Source of the DNA: Paramarasmius palmivorus
Taxonomy: Eukaryota; Basidiomycota; Agaricomycetes; Agaricales; Marasmiaceae
Assembly: GCA_037176845.1 (NCBI GenBank)
Contig: JAYKXP010000008.1
Span: 186,001 to 250,000, forward strand
Length of the DNA stretch: 64,000 bases
Reading direction: 5' to 3'
This document shows, piece after piece, positions 11,479-21,800 of the stretch. Each line of letters opens with the position of its first letter. Position 1 is the stretch's first letter. Below the pieces are notes generated by a model that was given only the letters and a program-made list of their open reading frames with translations, ran no database searches and was not told the origin of the DNA. The position numbers were made by a program, and so were the translations under genes.

Positions 11479-13954
11479 CTAATGATCCTCCGCGTCCACA
11501 AGAGTATCCTCGCGAGCCGTAGAACCTTCCGGTAAAAGTTGTTCTTCAACGTCGCTCAAGGTTCCAGGCTTAGTGCCGGCCGGAAGTCGGACGAAAGCAA
11601 GAATAATGAAGGAAATGAGGACGCTCGCCACTGAGACGAAGAATATCGTACGAGGGTAGGTGGCGACAGTGTTCATATATATCAAGCCGTACATCGCGGG
11701 TCCTAATATTTGCGAACTGCAAGGATAATCAGCAAACAGCTTGGCCACCCATGGAAAAGAACATTACCTTAATGCCTGCACCACTGACATTGCGCCGAAT
11801 AATTTTCCGGTTTCTGTTTCTTCACCGCCACGGGTATACAGGTCGAGGGCGACACTCTGAATGGCGGGTGCAAATCCTGTACCAAGGGAACCCATCATTC
11901 CAAATACAGTGAAGGCAATCGGGTGGGTGGCTAAACCCATACAGGTATACGCAATTATCTCGATGAAAAGGGAAACACGAGCAAGATTGAGGTCGAAGTG
12001 GCTGGAATGTGGCTCGGTTAGGCGACTAGGAGAGTGAGAAGTTGAACGAGGTGTGGGTGTTGTTTGTGTTTCCGTGGCTTCGTGAATCAGCGGTTCTTGC
12101 TCTTCAGACGAAGTGGCGAGAGGACGTCTTGGTTTTCCTTTGAAGAGCCTGATGCAAACTTGATACCTTCGTGAGTGACTTAAAAATACAGGGAGCTTTA
12201 TGTCGCTTACTAGGCAGTATAACGGCAAGGTGGAAAGCACGGGCACCTCCTACCAAGCTTAGCCAATACGAGATCTAGTGCGTCGCTTCAGATATAGACG
12301 TTGAGCTGCTGACATGAGTAACCCACTTACAGTTTCTGAACTCCAGCCAAATTCAGATGCCGCATACTGGAACTTGTAGGTGTACGACCCCTTCAATAAT
12401 ACGTGAGTCAAATCAACAAAAATGCAAAAGACACCAGGCACCGACCATGATAGAGATCGTGAAAGCATAACCCAACGCAATGAGCGTCAAATTCCAGTTA
12501 CGCCCGAATACTTTCACTTCTCCTACGCGCAATGGTAGAAAGACAGTCAGGGGACTCAGGAAAAAGAACAGTCGTCTGAATATGGTGATTATCCCGGTCG
12601 CAGTGTGTTCGGAAGTGCCGTCGAGTTGTTGACGGTATTTGATGGTAGATAGCTCCATTTTTCTCTTAGTGAGGGACTCTGGGAGAACTAACCAGGTCAT
12701 AAGAGCATAGAACAGATGCGAGAAAGCGGCAACGTAGAACACAGAGATGACTTGATGAGTAAAACGAATTAATATTCCACCAAGGGTTGGCCCGACTGCA
12801 AACCCAGTGAACATGAGGCCCATTGCAAGGGAAAATACTCGCGAGCTATTAATAAGGTGACATCAGAAAGCAATGCAGTTGAGACGCGAAAGGACACTAA
12901 CCGAGTAGCGGGAGTAGAGGTGTCTGCCATGTAAGCTTGAATGGCTGCCATAATACTAGTGAAGCCTGAAATGGAAAGATTGAGCGACGCAAGCTGAGCT
13001 TTAGGATAAGCTTGTACCTCCCAAAGAGCCCTCTATTAGGGGGCCAAAAACTAGAAACCAGTAATTCCCTGGTAGCTTCTCAGCATAGAAGTATACCATG
13101 ATGAAGGCAACATCAGTCAAGAGCACACCGATGACAGATATGCCCAGGAGGCGGACCCGGCCGTATCGGTCTGAGAACTGTATATGCAATCAATAAAAGA
13201 GCTGAAAAGGTAATGAAAAGGTACTCAACGGAGCCCCACCAGCCTGTTGTTAGGCAACTAAGCACGCCCATGCAAGCAGTCATTACTTGAAGGTGTACGT
13301 TAGGCCTTTTCATTTTCTGAGCAGTAATCCAATTACACACCGGCAGCAAGCTTAGCAACTGCGGCTTGCACAACGGGATCTGCTGCGCAAGGGTTGGCCT
13401 TGGCCAATTCAATATGAACATTTGCATTCAACTGGCTTTGTTGAAACAACGAGGTCGTAGAGTTCCCGAACGCCTGCAATTGAGGAGCATAATAGTCGGA
13501 CTCGTAATAGATATCCGGCTTGTGCACGCGACATGCAAGCATTGTGTATACTTCGACCCTTGGCGCGATGGTAGCAGCCATGGCCATGGCAGAGATTGGT
13601 AGCATTGCAATGAGCCTAGCGCAAGTTTCTTGAGACCATGCTCGTTCAAGTGATGCCTGATAACACTGACCACCAAGGACTAGGCCGCTTCCACCAGGGT
13701 AAATTCATTCTTCCATCCTCTTCTGAATCCATTGCAAGGTCCACACTTCCCCCGAATTCCTCTTCTCCGATGAGAGTATCTTCCACTTGGTGACCATGAG
13801 GATGTACAAATTCGTGTAGATATTCGACAGTCTCTGCCGTGACCGGCCCATCAGCTGCGAGATCTTCACCCCCAAGGACCGTAGGAGTTCTCGAGTACTC
13901 AGGTCGAGGAGCTCGCAGGGCACTGGTTCGGGAACGACTGCGAGACTGGGACAT
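11479..13954 (-). CDS. Major facilitator superfamily transporter
   Basis: Twelve-helix type secondary transporter, probably of the tetracycline-resistance-like/MFS_1 group; substrate unknown. The start at 13954 gives MSQSRSRSRTSALRAP and an acidic, soluble N-terminal extension of about 90 residues before the first helix. An extracellular loop follows, with HIELAKANPCAADP. Then FSDRYGRVRLLG matches the MFS loop 2-3 signature (G-x3-D-R-x-G-R-R). Later segments include IMAAIQAYMADTSTPATRSR, MGLMFTGFAVGPTLGG (TM5 motif) and GMMGSLGTGFAPAIQS. The end (LPEGSTAREDTLVDAEDH) is an acidic cytoplasmic tail. About ten introns. It converges with the 5-phosphatase (246 bp gap) and diverges from GMF (235 bp between start codons). 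Confidence 0.87.
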
Positions 13955-14189
13955 GTCGAGAGGGGGAAGTGATAGAAATTTACCTCATGTCCAGGTGTAA
14001 GATAAATGAGAAATCATTGGTCAGATTGAGATTCCTGCCGGCCTGCGAATGCGAAATGCATGACGCTTGTTGAGGGGAACAGTCAGCGTAAATGACAGGT
14101 CGTGGACACGATCGTTGATGAACACGCGTACCTTATCAAGATCGAGAACGGAGATAAGATAACAGTCACCCTTTCGCTAAACCACCATC

Positions 14190-14767
14190 ATGGTCAGTCT
14201 ATACTTGTTCTCCTATCACTTCACTACTTATGGAGAGTAATTCAAGTCTCATACAGTCGATATCCCCCAAGAAATCAAGGATAGCCTCAGAAAATTCAGA
14301 TTCGCTCGTCGTAGCTCGGGGAGTGCAGCTATCGTGATCAAGATCAACAAGCAGAAGTTGATCATGGAAGAGGTCGAGCAGTTTGACAATATCAGTATCG
14401 AGGAGCTGGCAGAAGGTCAGAGAAAGCTGCCATGTTAATGTTTCTGTGCTTATCTTGTCCAGAGCTTCCTGAAAATAGTCCTCGATACGTCGTACTGAGT
14501 CACGAACTCAATCATTCCGATGGCAGAAAGTCCTTCCCCCTCGTTTTAATCAATTGGGCACCAACGACAAGTGAGACCAGCCTACTTACATTACACGCAA
14601 GTGCGTTCTTGGATTTCCAATCTACGGTGAGTGGCATCGCTACGCGAATCAACAAGCCTTATAACCTTATCCGAAAACAGGCAGATGTTTCCAAAGTGGT
14701 AGAAGTGAGAGATGGGCCGGAGTCTCTAACTCAAGAGCTGATCGATTCCAGGTTATTGGGAAAGTGA
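14190..14767 (+). CDS. Glia maturation factor (ADF-H, actin branch remodelling)
   Basis: Cofilin-related ADF-homology protein that binds Arp2/3 and promotes debranching of actin networks. After splicing the protein reads MSHTVDIPQEIKDSLRKFRF, then AIVIKINKQKLIMEEVEQF, ELPENSPRYVVLSHELNH, DGRKSFPLVLINWAPTT and VVEVRDGPESLTQELIDSR. This follows GMF from end to end, at about 140 residues. The first coding exon appears to be the start codon alone (14190-14192). The intron then runs to an AAG acceptor just before TCTCATACAG, which restores the frame; the nearer CAG acceptor would not. GMF lacks the actin-binding N-terminal features of cofilin, as expected. Start codons of GMF and the MFS gene are 235 bp apart. 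Confidence 0.88.
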
Positions 14768-14859
14768 ATGGTATAATCTTATATTACTACTTGTCTTACC
14801 ATCGGACTTGCATCAACCAAGGAAATCTGTACATTAAGAACTCTCTGACATTGATCAAT

Positions 14860-17570
14860 TCATACAGCCATGACAACGCAATATATACACAACAAAGATA
14901 TATAGCCGAACAACGCGAACCCAAAGATTATAAAAAGATAGAAAACTCCAAAGCTAGACCAATGTCCTGAACAAGGTGCAGTAGGAAGCGGGAAGTCAAC
15001 TGCATCCCAGGCACTTGGGTAAGAACAGTGAGGTATTGTTCTATTGGTCAGGTCAGCTTCACCTAAGGCAGAAATTTGGTAAAAGTATCAGAGACATACA
15101 CATAAATGCTTTCGATAGTACCAGTTCCACCGACCCCTTCAAGTACTGGCCAAGTGCCGGTCGGCGTCAAGGTCGGTAGATAAGTCATGAGCGTCCCGCT
15201 CACGCCACTGGGAGTTGCGAGCGCTGTTGGCGGGAAAGGAATACTGTTTGTGCTAGTAGCAGTGCTATCAAGCGAGCCACCTGTGGCGCTTGCAGCATAG
15301 ACACCGTCGAAAGAGCTTATCGATGGACAGTAACCGACAGCATCCCTTGGATCTACACACGATCAAGTGTGAGCGACGTGAATTAACGACATAGACGGAG
15401 GTCAAGTACCTTTGGGTATCCAACCTCCTTCTCTACCCCTTTGGTAATCCCACATCGCCCTTGCATCTGCTGAGGATTCCGAATTGAGAGGTTGCACCTT
15501 CCATGTGAAATAAAACCAATGCTGCAACGCATCCATCGATGCCAGTGTGACATCCCTGAGAGACTTGACGGTACTCTCGTCCCAAGATTCGGGGTTGTTC
15601 CAGTAAGAGCAATTGCCATAGCGTGTCGGGGTGTCGATGCCGTTTACCCTGTATGTGTGATAATCTCAGGAATGCAAGGTCATGGGAAGAAGCAAGCATA
15701 TCCACATACCACATCCCACAGTCATTGACGCTCGTGCTGAACTCTCCCCCAAGAGTGATACCAAATCGCGCAGAAGATCTATTCGTTGCAGCTGCCCATA
15801 CACTTTGCAATGACAAATCAGCCGGATGACCAAAGAACTCGAATTGGGACCCGAGCATACCATGGTTTCTGTGCTGTATCTTCCTTGTTCCAGGCGAGCA
15901 ACTACGGCCACGTTGAGTTGTAACGCCGGATGGGTTGATAATCAACTTACGGGATGCTGATCCAATGCCAGACGATCCGCACCATGCATGAAGTCCTCCC
16001 ACAAGCTCACCTGGATCAAATGTCATGATTACACGACGCGGATGGGGAAGACAAAGCTGCGCACCCCTTGAAATCCATCCTGAATCGCTATGATCGGACC
16101 TTTCCCCTCACCGAGTCCGCTGTCCTTCCTGAGGGTGTCGTATACCTCTTTGTAGAAGCTCTGGGTACCCTCGCGGCCAATTATTGAGAGACGAATATCA
16201 TTGGCTATTCCTAGGCTATATTTCGGCTGGTTAATTAATTGTTTACTGTCGAAACCCAGAAGCGACGTACATCGGCACGACGTCTTTATATTCGTCCCTA
16301 CTGAGAAATTCGTTGAATGTGCGGAGGCAGCTGACGGCCCGTTGAGCGTTTGCAATGCCCATTATGCCTAGTTAAACTTAGCAAAGGATAGAGTAATGAT
16401 GCCGTGAAAACCGTGCTACCGTTCATCCTGAAAGACGTGGTTAGCATCGGGAACGACGATTAATCGGCCCTTCTCACAAATTGATCGAACCACCTATGTA
16501 GTCGAGAAGTCTTCAGCAAAAGAAGCATTAGGATAACAACGAGAGCGTACCCTTTCCCGAATGATCCCATCCATTCTGACTTCCCGGAAGACCCTCGACC
16601 TGAAGAAAGATCCTGATACCGTATTTACGCGCCCATTGTGTCCTTCAAGAAAATGTCAGCGCCGCCAGAAAATAAAGCCAAAAAAAATAGATACGCTTTC
16701 AAGAAGTACTTCCAACTTACGCCCTTCAGGAATGGTTCGCCCGGCCAGGTATCAACAGCCCAATAGCCGATGGGCACACGGACCCAGTTGAGGCCAGAGG
16801 CGGCAATTTGAGCAAAGTCCTGCTCGGTCTAAAGCAACATCCAGTCTCAGGAACCAAGAAAGCCAACGGCGAGGAAGGACACACGATAAACGTTTTGTAA
16901 TGATTTTCCATTTCTGCGCTCAAGTTCGTACCCATCGCGAACGACAGCGACCATTCGTCCACTACATGATAGGGATTATCCTTGGTAAGGGTGTAATACT
17001 TGTCGTATAACGCCGGGGTAATGAATGGACGCGTCGCTACAAGAAGATTGTGTCAGCGACATGAATAACCAGTTCGATGATCATGATAAACGCACTAAGC
17101 CACCCGCCCAAATTGACACCTCGCACAACGTCTTTGCCCCATTGCCACTTCTCATCCTCGCCTACCGGCTCGCCAACACCCGGAATACGCTTACTCCAAC
17201 TTTGTGCTCTTCCACCACTCGCAAAAGGATTTGAAGGATCCCAGGCCCAATCTCCTCCAAACTCGTTCACGTATACAAATGTAGTGTTGGCATCAGTGAC
17301 AACTGTGCTACCATTTCCGCCCAATAACGCGTTTAAGTGTCGAGAGTTATGTGCGCGATTGACGAATACGACAGCGAGAATGGCTGCAATGGCGAGTACG
17401 AACGTACAACACACAAGCGAAGTGATAATCCGTCGCTTTGTCCAGAGTTTGGACTGGGCGAGATTTCGAGAAGGCTTTTTCTCATCGGCGTTGAGAAGTT
17501 GGCTTTGAGAGTCAAGCCGGTCGATGGCAGCGGATTGGGACTCTGAAGGCTGGATGTCCGATGAAGACAT
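14860..17570 (-). CDS. GH5 exo-beta-1,3-glucanase-like, membrane anchored
   Basis: Resembles fungal EXG D-type glucan 1,3-beta-glucosidases that trim cell-wall glucan. The N-terminus (start 17570) is cytosolic. One signal-anchor helix follows (IITSLVCCTFVLAIAAILAVVF), so it is type II. The catalytic domain begins DWAWDPSNPFASGGRAQSW and VVRGVNLGGWL. It continues TRPFITPALYDKY, VDEWSLSFAMG, FAQIAASGLNWVRVPIGYW and IRIFLQVEGLPGSQNGWDHSG. The expected acid/base NEP motif instead reads GIANDIRLSIIG, so the catalytic Glu appears to be Asp. The nucleophile region GGEFSTSVNDCGMW keeps its Glu. The C-terminus continues with PLNSESSADARAMWDYQ and a Ser/Thr-rich tail. More than ten introns. The 3' end (14860) follows an extra hydrophobic stretch and is uncertain. 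Reduced or altered activity is inference. Confidence 0.85.
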
Positions 17571-17728
17571 GGTGGTTCAGGTTGAAGCTGTGACGACTAC
17601 TCTCGCTGCTAGTTTAAACGTTCAAGTTGCAGTGACCTCATGAAAACCGATCGGTTGCCCAAATTAGCGTGTTGCATCTTTGCTATACATACACTTTAAT
17701 GGATTTATTCGCTACCTGTTGAACCTAC

Positions 17729-18715
17729 TTACTCTCCCCAAGCATGGCGCATGAATATCCTTGTGTGCTGCTTGACTCCAGCTTCTTCAATTGCTTTGAT
17801 CTCATCGGCGGTGAGGTCGGGGAGTGTTGGAATCTCAAGAGTCTCCTTGATACGAGACTGCTTGGAAGAAGTACTATTGGACTCAAGTCAGTTACTTGTC
17901 TTTAGAACCAGAATTAGCGACGCACGTAACGACAATGATACCCTTCTGCAAAAGCCATTTGGTCAAAACGTGGCCTGGCTGAGCAGTCCTTCCAGAATCC
18001 TTCGAGAGCCTACTTGCGATAGTCTCCAGGATGGGGTCTACCGGCCCGGACGGTGCTTTGGTAATAGGGACAAGACCTCCGTATGACTCGAGAACGATCC
18101 CCTTCTCTTTCGCAAAGTCGTATATGGCCTTGGCGGTATCCCAAACGTAAGGATGGAGTTCAATCTGTACCAGGCCACGGTCAGAAACATGCTCGACACG
18201 AAAATGAGATAACCTTAACCAACCTGATTGACAGCAGGTACGACAGTCGCGCCCTCCAAAGTCTCTTTGAGATCATTCAAACCATAGTTGGATACTCCAA
18301 TGCTCTTCGCCAGACCCTCCTTTTTGACTTCTTCCATCTGTTTCCACAAGTCTTTGAGCTTTCCTTGCTGACGCGCGACATACGGCGAATGAACCAAATA
18401 AAGGTCTACGTGGTCCACACCAAGCTTCTTCAACGACTGAAGCAGCAGGCTCTTGGGAGTTTCGCCTTCCGGGACCGTCTCAACGAGTTTTGTGACGATG
18501 TACAACTCGGAGCGAGGAACACCAGCGGCTTTGATACCGTCTCCCAGGGAATCCTCGTTGGCGTAGATCTGAGCCCCATCAAGGTGTCTAACACCGGTTT
18601 CAATGGCTACGCGAACGGATTCTTTGGCGTCCTGCTTATAGAGAGCAGTGCCGGTACCGAAACCGAGCCATGGTACTTGGGTTCCGTCGTTAAGGGTGAA
18701 CTTTGGAGAAGACAT
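17729..18715 (-). CDS. Aldo/keto reductase (AKR3-like)
   Basis: NADPH-dependent carbonyl reductase. The start at 18715 gives MSSPKFTLNDGTQVPWLGFG. The catalytic tetrad is visible: Asp and Tyr in HLDGAQIYANE, Lys in ELYIVTKL, and His in VDLYLVHSPY. SIGVSNYGLNDLKETL and VNQIELHPYVW are family signatures. KWLLQKGIIVV joined to TSSKQSRIKETL supplies the cofactor-binding end. The C-terminus ends KQHTRIFMRHAWGE, stop at 17729. Three or more introns. It lies 158 bp downstream of the glucanase on the same strand. Physiological substrate unknown; fungal relatives often reduce alpha-keto compounds or pentoses. Confidence 0.93.
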
Positions 18716-18744
18716 GTTTGAGAACTTGTGTTGATAACGGCTGG

Positions 18745-18752
18745 TATTTATA
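18745..18752 (-). promoter_or_regulatory. TATA-like element upstream of aldo/keto reductase
   Basis: The minus strand reads TATAAATA here, 30-37 nt before the reductase start codon. Position and sequence fit a TATA box with a very short leader, though such A/T runs also occur by chance. Confidence 0.35.
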
Positions 18753-19277
18753 TGCCTATGTGGGCCCGAATTCCGATGAGAATACGGATATCGATGATCA
18801 GAATGACGCCATGAATCACGACGAAGAGGATGACTGAGCGATTCTGAATTGAAAAAGCGGGAATATTGGGACAAAATTCGAGTGCATTGACGACCAGGTT
18901 GAAAGCATGTTTCCACTTCTTCCGGCTGAGATGTTTGCTCGGCCAAGATAACGTTAACCTGAACATGGTCCAATGGAGACGAGGATTGCCAGAATTCAGG
19001 TAGAACGACCCCAGAAAATGTGTTTCATGGCTATATGCCACTTGTATTCAAGGTGCGAAGACATTCCAGCTTGGGCATGTATAATCTGCATTGTAGGAGG
19101 ACTTGAGGAAGACATTGCTAGGCGCCCAGAATCAGTGATGGGAAAATATTTGTCAGACTGCATAGTCGCTTTGGCAAAGTGTGTACACGTGATCAAGCCA
19201 CCCGGCAAAAGCCGACAAGGTTTGCAGGCGACCACGCCAAACAGGACAAGTTATCGACACTCCTCAAGACTCCCCCA

Positions 19278-20383
19278 ATGGCGCCCTCCACGACGTACGT
19301 CCCCCTTATTGTCATTTGTTAGAACGATTACTGATTCTGTTATCATCTTTCTGTAGAGTCCCGAGCGCTTCTGTGAGTCAAATTATCAGGTCGAGCAAAT
19401 GGAAAAGAGATGTTGAAACTTGGATGATTTCTAGTCAATCGAAGTCCCGGAGACCCTCCTTAAGAAGCGCAAGCAAAACGAAAAGGCTCGCGAGGAAAAG
19501 CTCGCTGCTGCCACCGCTGCACGCAAGGTGTGTGTTGAAGTATCAAATCACGAAAAATTTACTAATATGTTGGTACTTTTTTTGTAGGCCCGCTTGGCAA
19601 AGCGCAAGGTCATCTTCAAGCGCGCAGAGTCGTATGTGAAGGAGTACTTGTCAAAGGAGAAGGAGGAGATTCGTTTGAAGCGGGCTGCACGGGCTTCTGG
19701 TGACTTCTACGTCCCCGCTCAACCCAAGTTGTACTTTGTTGTTAGGATTCGGGGGTATGTGACTATCCAATACTCGATCGCATTACACATCTCATCGACA
19801 TTCTCTGCTCTAGTATCAATGAAATCGCACCCAAGCCCCGTAAAATTTTACAGCTTCTCCGTCTGCTCCAGATCAACAACGGTGTCTTCGTCAAGGCCAC
19901 CAAGGCTACGCAACAGATGCTCCGTCTCGTTGAGCCCTACGTCACCTATGGGTTCGTTCAATCGTCCCTTATACATCCAGCCGTTTTCTGAATTTCTACG
20001 ATTTAGCGAGCCCAATCTCAAGTCTGTCCGTGAATTGATCTACAAGAGAGGTTACGGCAAGGTCAACAAGCAGCGTATCCCTCTTGCCAACAACCAGGTC
20101 ATCGAGGAGAACCTTGGCAAATACGACGTCCTCTCTGTCGAGGACCTCGTTCACGAAATCTACACCGTCGGCCCCAACTTCAAGCAGGTGAGTACATATT
20201 ATCATTCAAGGTCATGAGCTACCTAAACTTGGATCATTATAGGCCTCCAACTTCCTCTGGCCCTTCAAGCTCTCCAACCCTACTGGTGGATGGAGACCAC
20301 GGAAATTCCAGCACTTCGTCCAGGGTGGTGACTTTGGTGACCGGGAGTCCAACATCAACAAGCTCATCAGACAAATGAACTAA
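19278..20383 (+). CDS. RPL7: 60S ribosomal protein L7 (uL30)
   Basis: Structural protein of the large ribosomal subunit. The spliced protein runs [66 protein letters not shown] and [19 protein letters not shown]. It continues [48 protein letters not shown] and [20 protein letters not shown], and ends NKLIRQMN. This is uL30 from end to end. The basic N-terminal extension is the eukaryotic type. Six introns; the second exon is only 16 nt (19357-19372). The gene diverges from the aldo/keto reductase (562 bp between start codons). Confidence 0.97.
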
Positions 20384-20718
20384 GTGGTGTCGGAGTGTAT
20401 GGGTATGATTGTGCATTGTTGCTTATGACCGAGGCCGGCTGGGGATGGCACTGGGTATAGCTACCTTCTTCATGTTGGCGTAAAATTACATTCTCGCCTT
20501 ACTATTTCCTACGCTCTACGCTTGTATGCCATATGAATAAGCATCTTGAAAAGCCTAGCGATTTGGCCGACATCTGTGAATCAGGCATGAAGTTCTTAGG
20601 CTTTGCTTCTACGATTTAACGGTGCCATATATCGACCCCGAGCCATGTACTTTACAAACATTGCACTTTGTTATACATCGTACATTCCATTAAATTCTCC
20701 AGCCACAACACGTCATTA

Positions 20719-21744
20719 TCACGCCTTTTGACGTGCAATCCATTCCCTGATAAACGTACTACTCATTTTCGCATTCTTCAACCAATCGTGGTCGCTATCG
20801 TCCAAATCCGCAGAGTCGTGCGATATAACATCGATCACGAACGTCTTTAGAGGCGGAAGAGACTTGGATGCACGATGAGAAGCAACTGTAATGAAAAGAG
20901 TCAGCGAGACGATAGTGATATCTTGTTGGAAACACCGACTGGATTCTGCTCCTTTGAGCGTTTCCTTGCTAACCACCAAAGCTTGTATATCTGCATCCCA
21001 TCCCGTAGGACCATATACATCATCTATAGGGACAACGTCGTATACCTCTAAACCTGGACGAAAGAGTTTAGAGAACTTGCGGACGTTTGCAATCCGTGTG
21101 TCGAGTGATTCCAACAAGTCCGCGTTAGACTTGTTGCGTAGCAGGGAAGAGTGTGTAACGCCCACAATAACCTTGCGAGACGTTATGAATAATGTCATAC
21201 TGAGGAGAATCTTGTGGCCTGGATGAAGGTGGTCAAAGGTTCCACCTACCGCAACGACTGGATATGTAGAGGGGATATTGGGTGCGGATGAAGATGGTGA
21301 TGGATCCTGTGGTTGAGCAGAAGGGTCTTCTGCTCGGTCTATATGTGTCTGGGGAAGAGAAAGAATGCGCGATGGGATGGGTGCCTCGATGTGGTCGCCT
21401 GTGATCCGGAATAGGGTGTCGAAGTCGAGTTCGTGTAAGAATTGGTAGTCATCGTCGAGACCCCTTAATAGAACATCAATGTTCAACAAGATCCTGTTCA
21501 ATTCTTGCGAGACCTTGGTCGCCTGGACATAGACAAATGTAAGGAGACGTTGTACATCATGGAAGGATTGTGCATGATTTATGCTGCCTGGTGAACCGGA
21601 ATTGAATAAAGGTGAGCAGAGAAGAATAGTTAGATTATTTCTTGCAGCTCTGGTGGCGGCAACGATGGCAGGAACGAGGAATGATGGTGGTTTGAGTGAA
21701 GGCGAGGACGCAATGAGCAGCACCGATGCAGGAGAAGCAGACAT
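20719..21744 (-). CDS. Phosphopantetheine adenylyltransferase (Cab4-like)
   Basis: Fourth step of coenzyme A synthesis: 4'-phosphopantetheine plus ATP to dephospho-CoA. The start at 21744 opens MSASPASVLLIASSPSLK and a fungal N-terminal domain of about 190 residues. The nucleotidyltransferase core begins YPVVAVGGTFDHLHPGHKIL, with the T/H-x-G-H motif intact, followed by RKVIVGVTHSSLLRNK. VYDVVPIDDVYGPTGWD and ALVVSKETLKGAE are family conserved, as is SSTFIREWIARQKA at the C-terminus. A single 54-nt intron near 20885-20938 joins ES to IASHRASK in frame. The gene is head to head with the palmitoyltransferase gene. Confidence 0.9.
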   Translation of the reverse strand: MSASPASVLLIASSPSLKPPSFLVPAIVAATRAARNNLTILLCSPLFNSGSPGSINHAQSFHDVQRLLTFVYVQATKVSQELNRILLNIDVLLRGLDDDYQFLHELDFDTLFRITGDHIEAPIPSRILSLPQTHIDRAEDPSAQPQDPSPSSSAPNIPSTYPVVAVGGTFDHLHPGHKILLSMTLFITSRKVIVGVTHSSLLRNKSNADLLESLDTRIANVRKFSKLFRPGLEVYDVVPIDDVYGPTGWDADIQALVVSKETLKGAESSRCFQQDITIVSLTLFITVASHRASKSLPPLKTFVIDVISHDSADLDDSDHDWLKNAKMSSTFIREWIARQKA

Positions 21745-21800
21745 GCGGATTTTGCACGTGAAGCCTATTTTCGCTTGCGGCTCGAGATGCACTTTTCCTG
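21745..21800. promoter_or_regulatory. 56-bp gap between divergent start codons
   Basis: Only 56 bp separate the CoA-pathway ATG (minus) from the DHHC ATG (plus). A shared bidirectional promoter must either fit here with almost no leaders or lie within the neighbouring coding sequence. I see no TATA box in it. Confidence 0.55.

Noticed and set aside
15433..16026. 197-residue minus frame read straight through
   Set aside because: Runs across introns of the glucanase; only the part in the GH5 frame is real.
18083..18721. 212-residue plus-strand frame
   Set aside because: Exact shadow of the aldo/keto reductase, whose catalytic residues are all on the minus strand.
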